DNA of 64,000 bases from Microbacterium abyssi (GTDB taxonomy: Bacteria; Actinomycetota; Actinomycetes; Actinomycetales; Microbacteriaceae): positions 2,046,001-2,110,000 of the forward strand of contig NZ_CP063815.1 of assembly GCF_015277895.1 (NCBI RefSeq), in the 5' to 3' direction. The position numbers were made by a program, and so were the translations under genes. This document shows, in pieces, positions 27,726 to 36,621 of the stretch; position 1 is the first letter of the stretch, and every line of letters begins with the position of its first letter. A model generated the notes under the pieces. That model saw only the letters and a list, made by a program, of their open reading frames with translations, made no database searches and was not told where the DNA came from.

Positions 27726-29134
27726 GAGAACAATTCTCCCAGACGATCGCCGAGATGCCGCAGCCCCACGGAGTTGGATGATTTCACAAGCACTCGGTCT
27801 CCCTCGCGGAGTTCGGTGCGGAGGTACTCGAACGCGGCGTCCTGATCGGGCAGATGCACCGCCTCACTGTCCCAGGAGCCTTCGCCGACGGCCGCGAGGT
27901 ACAGGCGTCGCGCCTCGGCGCCGACAACGACGATACGACGGATGTTGAGCCGGACCGCGAGCAGACCGATCCGATCGTGCTCCTCCCCCGCGTTCTCGCC
28001 CAGCTCGCTCATTGCGCCGAGGACGGCGACAGTGCGCTCGTCGGGACCGGTGATCTGCGCGAGCGTGCGGAGGGCCGCAGCCATGGAATCGGGGCTGGCG
28101 TTGTACGCGTCGTTGATGATGCGGACATGGTCGTTGCCCATCGGCTGCATCCGCCAGCGCTCGGCGACCTCGACGGACTCGAGCCGTGCGATGGCATCGG
28201 CGAGCGTGACGCCGAGCACACCGGCCGCGGTGATCGCCGCCAATGCGTTACCGATGTGGTGCGCGCCGAGCACCTTCAGGCGCAAGGGCTGCGACTCGCC
28301 GCCTGCGGTGATCGTCGCGCGCGTCCCGGAAGCCTCGACATGGACGTCGGATGCTCGTACGTCGGCGCCGGCGCTCTGCCCGAAGCCCATGACGGTCATG
28401 CCGCGGCGCTCGGCCGTCTCGCGCATGGCCGCCACCCGGGGGTCGTCGATGTTGAGCACTGCGACACCGCCGGGGCGGGATGCCGTGATGAGCTCCGCCT
28501 TCGCCTTCGCGGTCTCCTCGATTCCGCCGAATCCGCCGGCGTGCGCCATGCCGACCATGAGGATCACGGCGAGATCGGGCTCGACGAGTCCGGCGAGACG
28601 GGCGATGCTCCCTGGCGCGGCGGCGCCGAACTCGCTCACCAGGAACCGGGTGTTCTCGGTGACGCGCAGCATGGTCACCGGGGCACCGACCTCGTTGTTG
28701 TACGAGTCGATCGGCGCGACGGTCTCTCCGGCGGGTTCCAGGATGCGGGCGAGGAAGTTCTTCGTCGTGGTCTTGCCGTTGGATCCGGTGATGCCGACGA
28801 TCTTCAGCATCCCGCCGGCGCGCACGCGCGCGACGACCGCGGAGGCGAGGGCGGCGAGTGCATCCACGACGTCGGCGACGACGATCTGCGAGACGGCGTC
28901 GTCGACCAGGTGCTCGACGAGGGCGAGGCCGGCGCCGTTCTCGACGGCTGCTCCGACGAACCGATGACCGTCGGTCTCCGCACCGGGCTTCGCGACGAAG
29001 ATGCCACCGGCGCTCATCTTCCGCGAATCGGTGTCGACCACGCCGTGCACGACGGTGTCTGCTGTGTCGGGGTCGGCGGGGTGCAGATCACCGCCCGTGA
29101 TGGTTGCGATCTCGGCGAGCGACAGGGCGATCAT
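27722..29134 (-). CDS. murF: UDP-MurNAc-tripeptide-D-Ala-D-Ala ligase
   Basis: Completes the UDP-MurNAc-pentapeptide by adding D-Ala-D-Ala. The 470-residue protein has the ATP loop GITGSNGKTTTKNF near 115, DAYNASPDSMAAAL near 350 and VLGAMSELGENAGEEHDR near 378. It follows ftsI after only 28 nt. In most Actinobacteria murE occupies that position; it is missing here and no murE occurs elsewhere in the window. Confidence 0.97.
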   Translation of the reverse strand: MIALSLAEIATITGGDLHPADPDTADTVVHGVVDTDSRKMSAGGIFVAKPGAETDGHRFVGAAVENGAGLALVEHLVDDAVSQIVVADVVDALAALASAVVARVRAGGMLKIVGITGSNGKTTTKNFLARILEPAGETVAPIDSYNNEVGAPVTMLRVTENTRFLVSEFGAAAPGSIARLAGLVEPDLAVILMVGMAHAGGFGGIEETAKAKAELITASRPGGVAVLNIDDPRVAAMRETAERRGMTVMGFGQSAGADVRASDVHVEASGTRATITAGGESQPLRLKVLGAHHIGNALAAITAAGVLGVTLADAIARLESVEVAERWRMQPMGNDHVRIINDAYNASPDSMAAALRTLAQITGPDERTVAVLGAMSELGENAGEEHDRIGLLAVRLNIRRIVVVGAEARRLYLAAVGEGSWDSEAVHLPDQDAAFEYLRTELREGDRVLVKSSNSVGLRHLGDRLGELFS

Positions 29135-29162
29135 GACGTCTCCATGCGCGGCGCAGTGCCGG

Positions 29163-30944
29163 CTACTTGAACTTCGGGAGCAGCTCGCCCATCGGCTCTG
29201 TGGACGGCGAGACTCGGTAGGTCTTCAGCACCTGAGTCATCGCCTTCTGGAAGGCGGGCGCTGTAGCTGCGGATGAAGTCAGTTTAGTCGGCTCGTCGAG
29301 GGTGACCACGACGACGTACTTCGGATCGTCCGCCGGAGCGAAGCCCACCATGCTCGTGTAGTACACGCCGGACTTGTAGCCGCCCTTGCCGTCCGGCACC
29401 TGCGCGGTACCGGTCTTGGTCGCCACGCGGTACCCGGGAACCTCGACCTGTTCGGCGAGTCCACCCTGGACGGAGACGTTCTCCAGCATCCGCGACACGG
29501 TGTCCGCCGTCGACTCTGAGACGATCTGCTCGTGCTCCGGCGCCTCCGGCGTGACGACGGTGCCGTCGGCTAGCGTGCACGACTCGACGAGTGACAGGTC
29601 GATCTTCTCGCCGTGGTTCGCGATCGCCTGATAGGCGCCGGCGAGCTGGGGGGCGGTGACGGTGAAGTACTGGCCGAAGGTCGTCGTGTAGATCGACTGG
29701 TTGTCCCACTCGGATACCGGGTGGATGACGCCCTGGCCCTCACGCGGGAAGTCGATGGTCTTCTCGCCCACGCCGAACTTCTTCATGTAGTCGTAGCGCA
29801 CCTGGGGCTCGACCATGGTGCCGAACTTCGACAGCGCGACGTTGGAGGAGTCGATGAGAGCGCCGGCGAGGGTGTAGTTGTAGGCGCCGTGCACGAAGGC
29901 GTCGTTGATGACCGCGCCGTTCGGGAACTCCTCGCGCCCGGCGGCCGACACCGTCGTGTTCAGGTTCACAGCCCCGGAGTCCAAGATGGCGGAGGCGGTG
30001 ATCGCCTTGAACGTCGAGCCGGGCTCGAACGTGCGGCCGAAGACGCGGGTGCCCCAGTCCTTGGGAGATGAGGCATCCAGATCATTGGGGTCGAGGGCCG
30101 GCCACTCCGCGGCTGCACGAATCTTCCCCGTCTCGACCTCAGCGATGAACGCGGTGCCCGCCTTCGCGCCCTGCTTCTGCGCCTCTTCCGAGATCATCTG
30201 CTGCATGTACCACTGCAGATCGCTGTTGATCGTGAGCTGCACGGTGCCGCCGTCCACGGCATCCACCGTGCGGTCGCTGCCGGGGATGATCACGCCGTCC
30301 GTTCCGCGCAGGTAGGTGCGCTCGCCGTTCTCCGGCGCCAGGCACTCGGTCTGCATCTGCTCGATGCCGGCCTGGGCCTTGCCCGCGCTGTCGAGGTATC
30401 CGACCACGTTTCCGGCGACAGCGCCGTTCGGGTACACGCGCGTCTCGCGCGGGATCTGATGGACGTAGCTCAGACCCAGATCGCGCAGCTTCAGGTAGTC
30501 GGCAGTGCTCAGCCCCTTCTTCAGCGGGTAGTACTGCGATTCGGGATCCGCTGCGAGCGTCTCGGCCACGCCGGCGCGAAGGTCGTCGGCATCCAGCCCC
30601 GTGACCTCCGCGATCTTGTCGGCGGCTTCATTCCACGGCGTCTTCGGCGGGTTGTCCTCGTTCTCCTCCAGCAGCTTCATGACCTTGGGGTCCAGCTGCG
30701 CGTCGTAGACCTTGGTGCTCGAGGCGAGCAGGGTGCCATTCTCGTCAACGACCGAGCCGCGATTCCCTCGGAGTGTCTCGGTGTAGCCCAGCTGACCGAC
30801 GTTCAGCGAATCCGCGACGTGGTCACTCGCGTTCACGACCTGGATGTCGACGAGCCGGACGACGAATGCGGCGAGGACGGCGAGGATCACCGCGAGGGCG
30901 ACGACGGTCCTTCGGCGAGGTCCGCGCGTGGCTCGAGTCGTCAT
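29163..30944 (-). CDS. ftsI: Septal transpeptidase FtsI (PBP2x/PBP3 type)
   Basis: Class B penicillin-binding protein that cross-links septal peptidoglycan with FtsW. The 593-residue protein has a basic N-terminus and one membrane helix (VVALAVILAVLAAFVVRL), the PBP dimer domain (about 50-230), and the transpeptidase. The active serine is in PGSTFKAI near residue 311, SSN is near 362 and KTGTAQ is near 505. ATG at 30944 gives this start; the frame further upstream only overlaps ftsL. M. tuberculosis Rv2163c (pbpB) is the positional counterpart. Confidence 0.96.
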   Translation of the reverse strand: MTTRATRGPRRRTVVALAVILAVLAAFVVRLVDIQVVNASDHVADSLNVGQLGYTETLRGNRGSVVDENGTLLASSTKVYDAQLDPKVMKLLEENEDNPPKTPWNEAADKIAEVTGLDADDLRAGVAETLAADPESQYYPLKKGLSTADYLKLRDLGLSYVHQIPRETRVYPNGAVAGNVVGYLDSAGKAQAGIEQMQTECLAPENGERTYLRGTDGVIIPGSDRTVDAVDGGTVQLTINSDLQWYMQQMISEEAQKQGAKAGTAFIAEVETGKIRAAAEWPALDPNDLDASSPKDWGTRVFGRTFEPGSTFKAITASAILDSGAVNLNTTVSAAGREEFPNGAVINDAFVHGAYNYTLAGALIDSSNVALSKFGTMVEPQVRYDYMKKFGVGEKTIDFPREGQGVIHPVSEWDNQSIYTTTFGQYFTVTAPQLAGAYQAIANHGEKIDLSLVESCTLADGTVVTPEAPEHEQIVSESTADTVSRMLENVSVQGGLAEQVEVPGYRVATKTGTAQVPDGKGGYKSGVYYTSMVGFAPADDPKYVVVVTLDEPTKLTSSAATAPAFQKAMTQVLKTYRVSPSTEPMGELLPKFK

Positions 30945-30963
30945 GCTGTGTCTCCCATCTTCG

Positions 30964-31536
30964 TCAGCGGGTCGAGGGGCTGGGGAGGCCGTCGGTGATG
31001 GGCGGGGGAAGATCCGGGTCGACGGCGGTGCTCGGGGCTTCGTCGGCTTTCGCGGCAGCGGCGGCCTCAGCCTCCTTCGCGTCGAGCAAGGCGTTGTCGA
31101 CGGCCCCTGCGCCGGTCGGGTCAACGGTGGAGCGCCATCCTGCGCCCGTGTTCGCCCCGAGCACTGCGGAGTCGCTAAGTCGCAGGTACGAGGCGGAGCC
31201 GGCGACGACCATCCCCAGCTCGGATGCCTCCGTCGCCAGGTACTGAGGCGAGGCGATCCCGGCGAGGTCGTCCTCCAGCGCGCTGGTCTGCAGGTTGAGC
31301 TCACGCTGCTGCGAGTTGAGATCGGCCAGGACGTATGAATCGTGGGTGATCGCGAGCGAGAGCCCGATCTGCGCAGCGCCGATGGCGAAGGCGCCGCCGA
31401 GCGCGATCAGCGCGTACGCGAGCTTCGGCCGACGGCGGGGCGACGGAGCGGTGACCGGTCTGAGCGATCGAGAGGGACGGGTCTGGGCGGGCTTGTGCGG
31501 CTGCGGCAGCATCGCTGCGGCGGTGGCGCGACTCAT
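30964..31536 (-). CDS. ftsL: FtsL-like cell division protein
   Basis: A 190-residue bitopic protein between rsmH and ftsI, the FtsL position. It has a Pro/Arg/Thr-rich cytoplasmic part (1-38), a helix at about 39-62 ([19 protein letters not shown]) and a short coiled coil ([20 protein letters not shown]). The remainder is a low-complexity Ala/Pro-rich tail (about 125-190) that is longer than usual. Sequence conservation of FtsL is weak, so the call rests on topology and synteny. It overlaps rsmH by 4 bases. Confidence 0.85.
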   Translation of the reverse strand: MSRATAAAMLPQPHKPAQTRPSRSLRPVTAPSPRRRPKLAYALIALGGAFAIGAAQIGLSLAITHDSYVLADLNSQQRELNLQTSALEDDLAGIASPQYLATEASELGMVVAGSASYLRLSDSAVLGANTGAGWRSTVDPTGAGAVDNALLDAKEAEAAAAAKADEAPSTAVDPDLPPPITDGLPSPSTR

Positions 31537-32471
31537 GCGGCCTCCCTTACTCGTTCTGCGGCGCGCAGGCGCACCGGAATGGCGCGCGGATTGCGCGCCT
31601 TCTCTTCATCGCTGGCGAATTCTGCCCCCTTGGTGAGGGTGCGGAACCGTGGTGCGTGCTCCGGCAGCTCGACCGGCAGGCCGGCCGGGGCGGTGGATGC
31701 CGATGCCGCCGCGAACGCCTGCTTGACGAGGCGGTCCTCCAGCGACTGGTAGCTCATGACGACGATGCGGCCGCCGACCCTCAGCGCATCCATGGCCGCG
31801 GGGATCGCGTCGGCCAGCACGCTCAGCTCGGAGTTCACCTCGATGCGCAGCGCCTGGAAGACCCGCTTGGCCGGGTGTCCGCTGCGCTGGGCCGCCGCCG
31901 GGGTCGCCGTCTGAAGCAGGTCGACGAGATCCTGCGACCGGACCAGGGGGCTCGCGTCGCGGGCCTGGACGATGAAGCGAGCGTAGCGCGCGGCGAGCTT
32001 CTCCTCGCCGTAGCGCTCGAAGATGCGGCGGAGGTTCCCCTCGCTGTAGGTCGCGAGAACCTCGGCCGCCGTCACACCCTTGGTCTGATCCATCCGCATG
32101 TCCAGCGGGGCGTCCTTCGCGTATGCGAATCCGCGCTCGGCTTCGTCGAGCTGCAGGGAGGAGACGCCGAGATCCATGAGGATCGCCGACGCGCCCTGCG
32201 CGTGCAGGCCGATCTCGTCGTAGACGGTGTGCACGAGCGTGACCCTGTCGGCGAAGCGCTCCAGACGCTGCCCCGCGATGCGCAGGGCATCGGTGTCGCG
32301 ATCGAGCCCGATGAGTCTGATGTTCTCGAAGCGCTCGAGCAGAGCCTCGGAATGGCCGCCCATGCCGAGCGTCGCATCGACGACGACGGCACCATCATGC
32401 TGCAGCGCGGGAGCCATCAGCTCGATGCAGCGCTCGAGGAGCACGGGAGTGTGGATGTCGCGGAGATTCAT
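31533..32471 (-). CDS. rsmH: 16S rRNA m4C1402 methyltransferase
   Basis: Methylates N4 of C1402 in 16S rRNA using SAM. The 312 residues contain [17 protein letters not shown] near 31, [10 protein letters not shown] near 54, [14 protein letters not shown] near 97 and [15 protein letters not shown] near 238. It is the second gene of the dcw cluster, about 100 nt after mraZ, which fits a shared mraZ promoter. Confidence 0.97.
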   Translation of the reverse strand: MNLRDIHTPVLLERCIELMAPALQHDGAVVVDATLGMGGHSEALLERFENIRLIGLDRDTDALRIAGQRLERFADRVTLVHTVYDEIGLHAQGASAILMDLGVSSLQLDEAERGFAYAKDAPLDMRMDQTKGVTAAEVLATYSEGNLRRIFERYGEEKLAARYARFIVQARDASPLVRSQDLVDLLQTATPAAAQRSGHPAKRVFQALRIEVNSELSVLADAIPAAMDALRVGGRIVVMSYQSLEDRLVKQAFAAASASTAPAGLPVELPEHAPRFRTLTKGAEFASDEEKARNPRAIPVRLRAAERVREAA

Positions 32472-32570
32472 GATCGTTTCCGGTGACCTTGGCCCTGATC
32501 CCCCTCCGCATCTCGACCCGGCACCGGGGAAGTGTGTCGGGGCGGGAGCGGCGGGGCATCACAGCCGAGG

Positions 32571-33002
32571 TCAGAAGAGTCCCGGAATCACCTCCTGCTC
32601 CAGTTCTGAGTACGTGTCCTCGCCGGCGGCGAGGTAGTCGTTCCAAGCCGCGGCGTCCCAGATCTCGGCGTGTGCTCCGACACCGGTGACGATGAGTTCC
32701 TTCTCGAGCCCCGCGTACTGGCGGAGGTGCCCGGGGATGGTGATGCGGTTCTGGCTGTCGGGCATCTCGGCGCTTGCACCCGAGAGGAACATGCGCAGGA
32801 AGTCGCGGGCCTGCTTGTTGCTGAGCGGTGCTTGCCGGATCCGCTCGTGCATCGCCTCGAACTCCGCGGTGCTGAAGACGTACAGGCACCGCTCCTGGCC
32901 GCGGGTGACGACGATGCCGCCGCCCAGATCCTCACGGAACTTCGCAGGCAGGATGACTCGGCCTTTGTCGTCGAGCTTGGGTGAGTGCGTTCCCAGCAAC
33001 AT
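32571..33002 (-). CDS. mraZ: Transcriptional regulator MraZ
   Basis: Ring-forming AbrB-fold regulator of the dcw operon, 143 residues. It has two swapped-hairpin half domains: [15 protein letters not shown] near 12 with [10 protein letters not shown], and [17 protein letters not shown] near 84. It probably binds the three 10-bp-spaced GTGG(A/G)G boxes just upstream (33043-33068) and perhaps the opposite-strand set at 33151-33198. GAGGGGG lies before the ATG at 33002. Confidence 0.96.
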   Translation of the reverse strand: MLLGTHSPKLDDKGRVILPAKFREDLGGGIVVTRGQERCLYVFSTAEFEAMHERIRQAPLSNKQARDFLRMFLSGASAEMPDSQNRITIPGHLRQYAGLEKELIVTGVGAHAEIWDAAAWNDYLAAGEDTYSELEQEVIPGLF

Positions 33003-33042
33003 CGGCCATCACCCCCTCTGCGTCCGGCCAACTCGAGGTGAA

Positions 33043-33068
33043 CCCCACTTTACTCCACTTTCCTCCAC
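33043..33068 (-). promoter_or_regulatory. MraZ-box array: three GTGG(A/G)G repeats, 10-bp period
   Basis: On the minus strand the boxes are GTGGAG (33068-33063), GTGGAG (33058-33053) and GTGGGG (33048-33043), exactly 10 bp apart. They end 41 bp before the mraZ ATG. Repeats of this kind at one-turn spacing are the known MraZ target class, so autoregulation of the dcw operon is expected. Confidence 0.75.
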
Positions 33069-33150
33069 ATTGATATGGAGAACCGCGAAAAGAATGCCAC
33101 ATCTCACGGGCTCACCACCCCGCTCCCCCGTCATTCCGCCGGAAGACACG

Positions 33151-33198
33151 GTGGAGCACCGGTGGAGGGCAGTGGAGGCCCAGTGGAGGAAAGTGCTC
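33151..33198 (+). promoter_or_regulatory. Second GTGGAG array on the opposite strand
   Basis: GTGGAG begins at 33151, 33162, 33172 and 33183, followed by a degenerate GTGCTC at 33193; the spacing is 11, 10, 11 and 10 bp, averaging one helical turn. It lies 83 bp upstream of the first array and faces the other way. A single further GTGGAG is at 33245. Whether MraZ binds here is an inference from box identity and phase. Confidence 0.55.
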
Positions 33199-33205
33199 AG
33201 AAACG

Positions 33206-33238
33206 CAAAAAAACCCGGATGCCGTGGGCATCCGGGTC
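33206..33238 (-). terminator. Rho-independent terminator of the DUF3040 gene
   Basis: A perfect 11-bp stem (33213-33223 with 33227-33237, arm ACCCGGATGCC) around a 3-base loop is followed on the minus strand by a run of seven T (33213-33207). It starts 14 nt after the DUF3040 stop and insulates that gene from the mraZ promoter region. Confidence 0.85.
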
Positions 33239-33251
33239 TGTGAAGTGGAGG

Positions 33252-33641
33252 TCAGTGACCGTCTTGACGACGATCCCAGCGATCGCTCATCCGATCCATG
33301 AAGGAGGAGGAGCCCTGCGGAGACTTGGAGGAGGGGGACTTCGCCTGGCGCGCAGGACCAGTTCGACGGGTCGGAGTGACGGCGAGGATGACGCCGGCGA
33401 GCATCGCTGCGAAACCGATCACGCCGATGATGATGCTGACGACCGGGCCGAGCTGGCTGCCGAGCGCCACACCCGCGACGAGAGCGCCGATGCCCACGAG
33501 CAGCAGCACGGCACCGTAGACGAGGTTGCGATAGCTCAGTGTTCGATCCCCCGACGGCGCGCTGACGATGTCAGCGTCGTTGTGCAGGAGATGACGTTCC
33601 ATCTCATCGAGCAGACGCTGCTCCTGTTCAGACAGTGGCAT
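33252..33641 (-). CDS. DUF3040 membrane protein
   Basis: A 129-residue protein of the actinobacterial DUF3040 family (compare Rv2169c), function unknown. It begins with the family motif PLSEQEQRLLDEMERHL, then has two helices (about 38-60 and 65-88) and a basic, Ser-rich tail. It lies upstream of mraZ, as in mycobacteria, but its own terminator separates it from the cluster. Confidence 0.87.
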   Translation of the reverse strand: MPLSEQEQRLLDEMERHLLHNDADIVSAPSGDRTLSYRNLVYGAVLLLVGIGALVAGVALGSQLGPVVSIIIGVIGFAAMLAGVILAVTPTRRTGPARQAKSPSSKSPQGSSSFMDRMSDRWDRRQDGH

Positions 33642-33715
33642 GACGCCCCCCTCGGGTTAAGTGTCTTCCAGTCTACGCGCGCAGGACCGCGGAGGCTAGG
33701 TTTCGGCTGAGAACC

Positions 33716-33721
33716 TAAGCT
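33716..33721 (+). promoter_or_regulatory. -10 element of the polyprenyl synthase gene
   Basis: TAAGCT ends 7 nt before the GTG start at 33729 and no ribosome site is present, suggesting a leaderless mRNA. Confidence 0.4.
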
Positions 33722-33728
33722 GATTATC

Positions 33729-34817
33729 GTGCCCCTCTCCAGCCAAGTCCAGCAGGCCGTCGCCGCTCGCCTGGATCGCTTCCTCACCGACGCACGAGCG
33801 GAGTCGGCGCCCTACGGCCCTGATGCCGCGATGTTCCTGGATGCCGCAGCCGAGACGCTGCAGGGCGGCAAGCGTCTGCGCGCTCGGTTCTGCCATTCCG
33901 GCTGGCGCTCCGTCGCGCGTTCGGCGGATCGTACGGCCACGGAGACGGACGCCGTGTGGGATCTGTGCGCCGCGCTCGAGATCTTCCAGTCCGCCGCCCT
34001 CGTGCACGACGACCTGATCGACAACTCGGACACCCGCCGAGGGCGCGCGGCCGCGCACCGTGCGCTCGAGGCGCGGCACGGCGACCTCGCATGGTCGGGC
34101 GGCGCCGAGGCGTTCGGACGGTCGGCTGCGATCCTCCTCGGTGACCTCCTGATCGCGTGGAGCGATGACCTTCTCGAGCACGCCCTCGCGCAGCATCCGC
34201 ATGCCGCGCCCGTTCGCCGGGAGTACGCACGCATGCGCCGGGATGTGACCACGGGGCAGTTCCTCGACATCGCTGAGGAGTCCGCGTGGCGCGTCAATCC
34301 CGACGCGAAGCACGCTGAGCGGGCTCTTCAGGTGGTCTCGCTGAAATCGGCGCGCTACAGCATCGAGCAGCCGCTCGTACTGGGGGCCGCGCTGGCCGGC
34401 GCCGACGCAGATCAGCAGGGCGCGCTGCGCGCCTTCGGGCACCCGGTCGGCATGGCGTTCCAACTGCGCGACGACGTCCTGGGCGTGTTCGGCGACGGCT
34501 CCGTGACCGGCAAGCCGGCCGGCGACGATCTGCGCGAGGGAAAGCGCACCGTGCTGATCGCCTTGACTCGGGAGCGTCTGGACACCTCTGCCCGCAACGT
34601 TCTCGACGACCTTCTCGGGGATGTGGACCTCGACGCCGGCCAGGTGGCGGCGCTGCAAGCGACGATAGTCGACTCCGGAGCACTCGAGCGGGTCGAGGAC
34701 ATGATCCGCTCCTACGTGGGCGAGGCCGACCGCGCACTTGCAGGGGCGCGCCTCGACAACGCATCGGTCAGCGAACTGCGCGAGCTTGCCCGCGCGGCGA
34801 CCGTGCGCACAGCCTGA
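33729..34817 (+). CDS. Polyprenyl diphosphate synthase
   Basis: Trans-isoprenyl diphosphate synthase that condenses isopentenyl diphosphate with allylic primers. The 362-residue protein has GGKRLRARF near 48, the first aspartate-rich motif VHDDLIDNSDTRRG near 97 and the second motif FQLRDDVLGVFGD near 246. Chain length cannot be set with confidence; the gene occupies the position of idsA2 (Rv2173) in M. tuberculosis. It converges on the Rv2175c-like gene with 3 bp between stops, inside the palindrome GCCTGAC-T-GTCAGGC (34812-34826). Confidence 0.93.
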   Translation: MPLSSQVQQAVAARLDRFLTDARAESAPYGPDAAMFLDAAAETLQGGKRLRARFCHSGWRSVARSADRTATETDAVWDLCAALEIFQSAALVHDDLIDNSDTRRGRAAAHRALEARHGDLAWSGGAEAFGRSAAILLGDLLIAWSDDLLEHALAQHPHAAPVRREYARMRRDVTTGQFLDIAEESAWRVNPDAKHAERALQVVSLKSARYSIEQPLVLGAALAGADADQQGALRAFGHPVGMAFQLRDDVLGVFGDGSVTGKPAGDDLREGKRTVLIALTRERLDTSARNVLDDLLGDVDLDAGQVAALQATIVDSGALERVEDMIRSYVGEADRALAGARLDNASVSELRELARAATVRTA

Positions 34818-34820
34818 CTG

Positions 34821-35171
34821 TCAGGCGAGCGCCCGCGCGATCCGACGGACAGCGCTCTTGTGTCCATCCAGCAGCGCGGCGATCGGTGTGCGCCCGAGCT
34901 CCTCGTCCTCTTCGAACAGCCAGTCGATGACCTCGTCATCGGTGAATCCGGCATCCGTGAGGACGATGACCGTGCCCCGCAACGATGCGAGCGGACGCCC
35001 GTCGACGATGAACACCGACGGCACCGCGAACGCCCCGTTCCGGGTGGAGCCGATCAGGTGCTGCTCGGCGATCAGGCGGCGCACCCGCCCGAGCGGCTCG
35101 TCGAGGATCTCGACCAGATCCGGTGTGGTCAGCCATTCGACGGCGGGTAGTTCAGCGGCATTCTCAGACAC
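34821..35171 (-). CDS. Rv2175c-family DNA-binding protein
   Basis: A 116-residue helix-turn-helix protein of the Rv2175c family. The winged HTH lies at about 15-75 (WLTTPDLVEILDEPLGRVRRLI, then VPSVFIVDG). The C-terminal part (DEEVIDWLFEEDEELGRTPIAALL) is the second family domain. In M. tuberculosis this protein is a substrate of the kinase PknL, whose gene is adjacent; here the PknL-like gene is 1.5 kb away with a LysM gene between. Its N-terminal Thr residues near 16-17 are possible phosphosites (inference). Confidence 0.88.
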   Translation of the reverse strand: MSENAAELPAVEWLTTPDLVEILDEPLGRVRRLIAEQHLIGSTRNGAFAVPSVFIVDGRPLASLRGTVIVLTDAGFTDDEVIDWLFEEDEELGRTPIAALLDGHKSAVRRIARALA

Positions 35172-35303
35172 GACTCGACTATCTCACCTCCCGCCGAAGG
35201 ACGCACATCGCCGCGCTGTGCACACCAGTCACATCCGTCACTTCTGTTGACTTCTCTTTACATCCGTGTCAGCGTTTCAGGAGTCTGAACAGGGGGGGAA
35301 GCC

Positions 35304-36557
35304 TTGAGACTCACTGCTTTGTCGAACCGTACCCGTTACGCCCAGCTCGGCGTTCCCGCAGCGGCGCTGGGGGTGCTGGCGAGTGCATTCGCCGCCGCGC
35401 CGGCGACCGCAGCCGCCCCGGCCTCCGCCGTGCCGGTCGACATCGGATCGCTCCAACGGCTGCCCGGTCTTCCACAGCCAGTGGTGGCCCCCGCGAAACC
35501 GGTCGCTGTGACACGATCCCCGGTCAAGCAGGCCCAGTCCGCGCCCGCCTCGTACACCGTCCAACCGGGTGACACCATCGCCGGGATCGCGCACCGGTTC
35601 GGCCTCGCGACTGTCGATGTCCTCGCCTGGAACGACCTCGGATGGCGTTCGGTGATCTACCCCGGGCAGACGATTCGGCTGTCCGCCGCTCCTGCTGCTG
35701 CTGCGGCGGCCGCGCCCGCACCGACCGCCACTGCGCGGACCCACGTCGTCGCCGCCGGTGACACCATCTTCGGCATCGCCCAGAAGAACGGCACCTCGGT
35801 CGATGCGATCCTCGCCGCGAACGAGCTGAGCTCCGGAGCAGTCATCTACCCCGGTCAGGAGATCGCCGTATCCGGCACGGCCGCCCCCACCGCAGCATCC
35901 GCACCCGCAGCGACTCCGCCAGCGGCCCCCGCTCCGGCGTCTGCGGCCGCATCGCACACGGTCGCCGCGGGCGACACGCTGTGGGCCATAGCCCAGAAGC
36001 ACGGGATCACTGTCGCCGAGCTGTACGCCGCGAACGGTCTGGAGCCGTCGTCGATCATCTATCCGGGTCAGCGTCTCAAGATCGCCGCTGCAGCGGCGCC
36101 GGCATCCGCGCCGTCTCCTGCGTCGAAGGCCAGCACACCGCACAGCACGACGCTGAACTCACCGCAGGCCGAGAACGCCGCACTCATCATCAAGATCGGG
36201 CGTGAACTCGGCGTCTCCGACCGCGGCATCGCGATCGCCCTGGCGACCTCGATGGTCGAGTCGTGGCTGCGCAACCTCGACTGGGGCGACCGGGATTCCC
36301 TCGGACTGTTCCAGCAGCGCCCGAGCACCGGCTGGGGCACCGCCGAGCAGATCATGGACAGGGCGCACAGCATCCGCTCGTTCTTCCACGGCCAGTCGAA
36401 CCCCGACGGCACGATCACTCACGGCCTGCTCGACGTGCCCGGCTGGGAGAGCATGCCCTTCGGCGACGCGGCGCAGGCAGTGCAGATCTCCGCGTACCCG
36501 GAGCGGTACGGTCCGTGGGAGGACGCCGCCTACGAGTGGCTCGCTCTCTACGGGTGA
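35304..36557 (+). CDS. Secreted triple-LysM protein with lysozyme-like domain
   Basis: A cell-wall binding and probably wall-cleaving exported protein, 417 residues. It has a signal peptide (LGVLASAFAAAPATAAAPA), then three LysM repeats at about 75-120 (SYTVQPGDTIAGIAHRFG), 148-192 (HVVAAGDTIFGIAQKNG) and 216-260 (HTVAAGDTLWAIAQKHG), joined by Ala/Pro linkers. The C-terminal domain (about 290-417) has a lysozyme/transglycosylase look: ALATSMVESWLRNLDWGDR and SLGLFQQRPSTGWG. The start is TTG at 35304 with GGGGGGAA upstream. It stands before pknL. Confidence 0.88.
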   Translation: MRLTALSNRTRYAQLGVPAAALGVLASAFAAAPATAAAPASAVPVDIGSLQRLPGLPQPVVAPAKPVAVTRSPVKQAQSAPASYTVQPGDTIAGIAHRFGLATVDVLAWNDLGWRSVIYPGQTIRLSAAPAAAAAAAPAPTATARTHVVAAGDTIFGIAQKNGTSVDAILAANELSSGAVIYPGQEIAVSGTAAPTAASAPAATPPAAPAPASAAASHTVAAGDTLWAIAQKHGITVAELYAANGLEPSSIIYPGQRLKIAAAAAPASAPSPASKASTPHSTTLNSPQAENAALIIKIGRELGVSDRGIAIALATSMVESWLRNLDWGDRDSLGLFQQRPSTGWGTAEQIMDRAHSIRSFFHGQSNPDGTITHGLLDVPGWESMPFGDAAQAVQISAYPERYGPWEDAAYEWLALYG

Positions 36558-36609
36558 GTTACCCGACCGAAAGGGTGAGGCGCTCCGCGGGCTTGCAGTC
36601 ACTTCTCCA

Positions 36610-36615
36610 TAGAAT
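36610..36615 (+). promoter_or_regulatory. -10 element of pknL
   Basis: TAGAAT ends 6 nt before the GTG start at 36622. The 64-bp gap after the LysM gene has no ribosome site next to the start, so a leaderless transcript is likely. Confidence 0.45.
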
Positions 36616-36621
36616 CTGTAC

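Noticed and set aside
35172..35303. ydaO-type c-di-AMP riboswitch before the LysM wall enzyme
   Set aside because: Such riboswitches are common before wall-lytic genes in Actinobacteria, but this 132-bp gap lacks their conserved core and is too short; only a TTGACT (35247) and a repeated ACATCCGT are seen.
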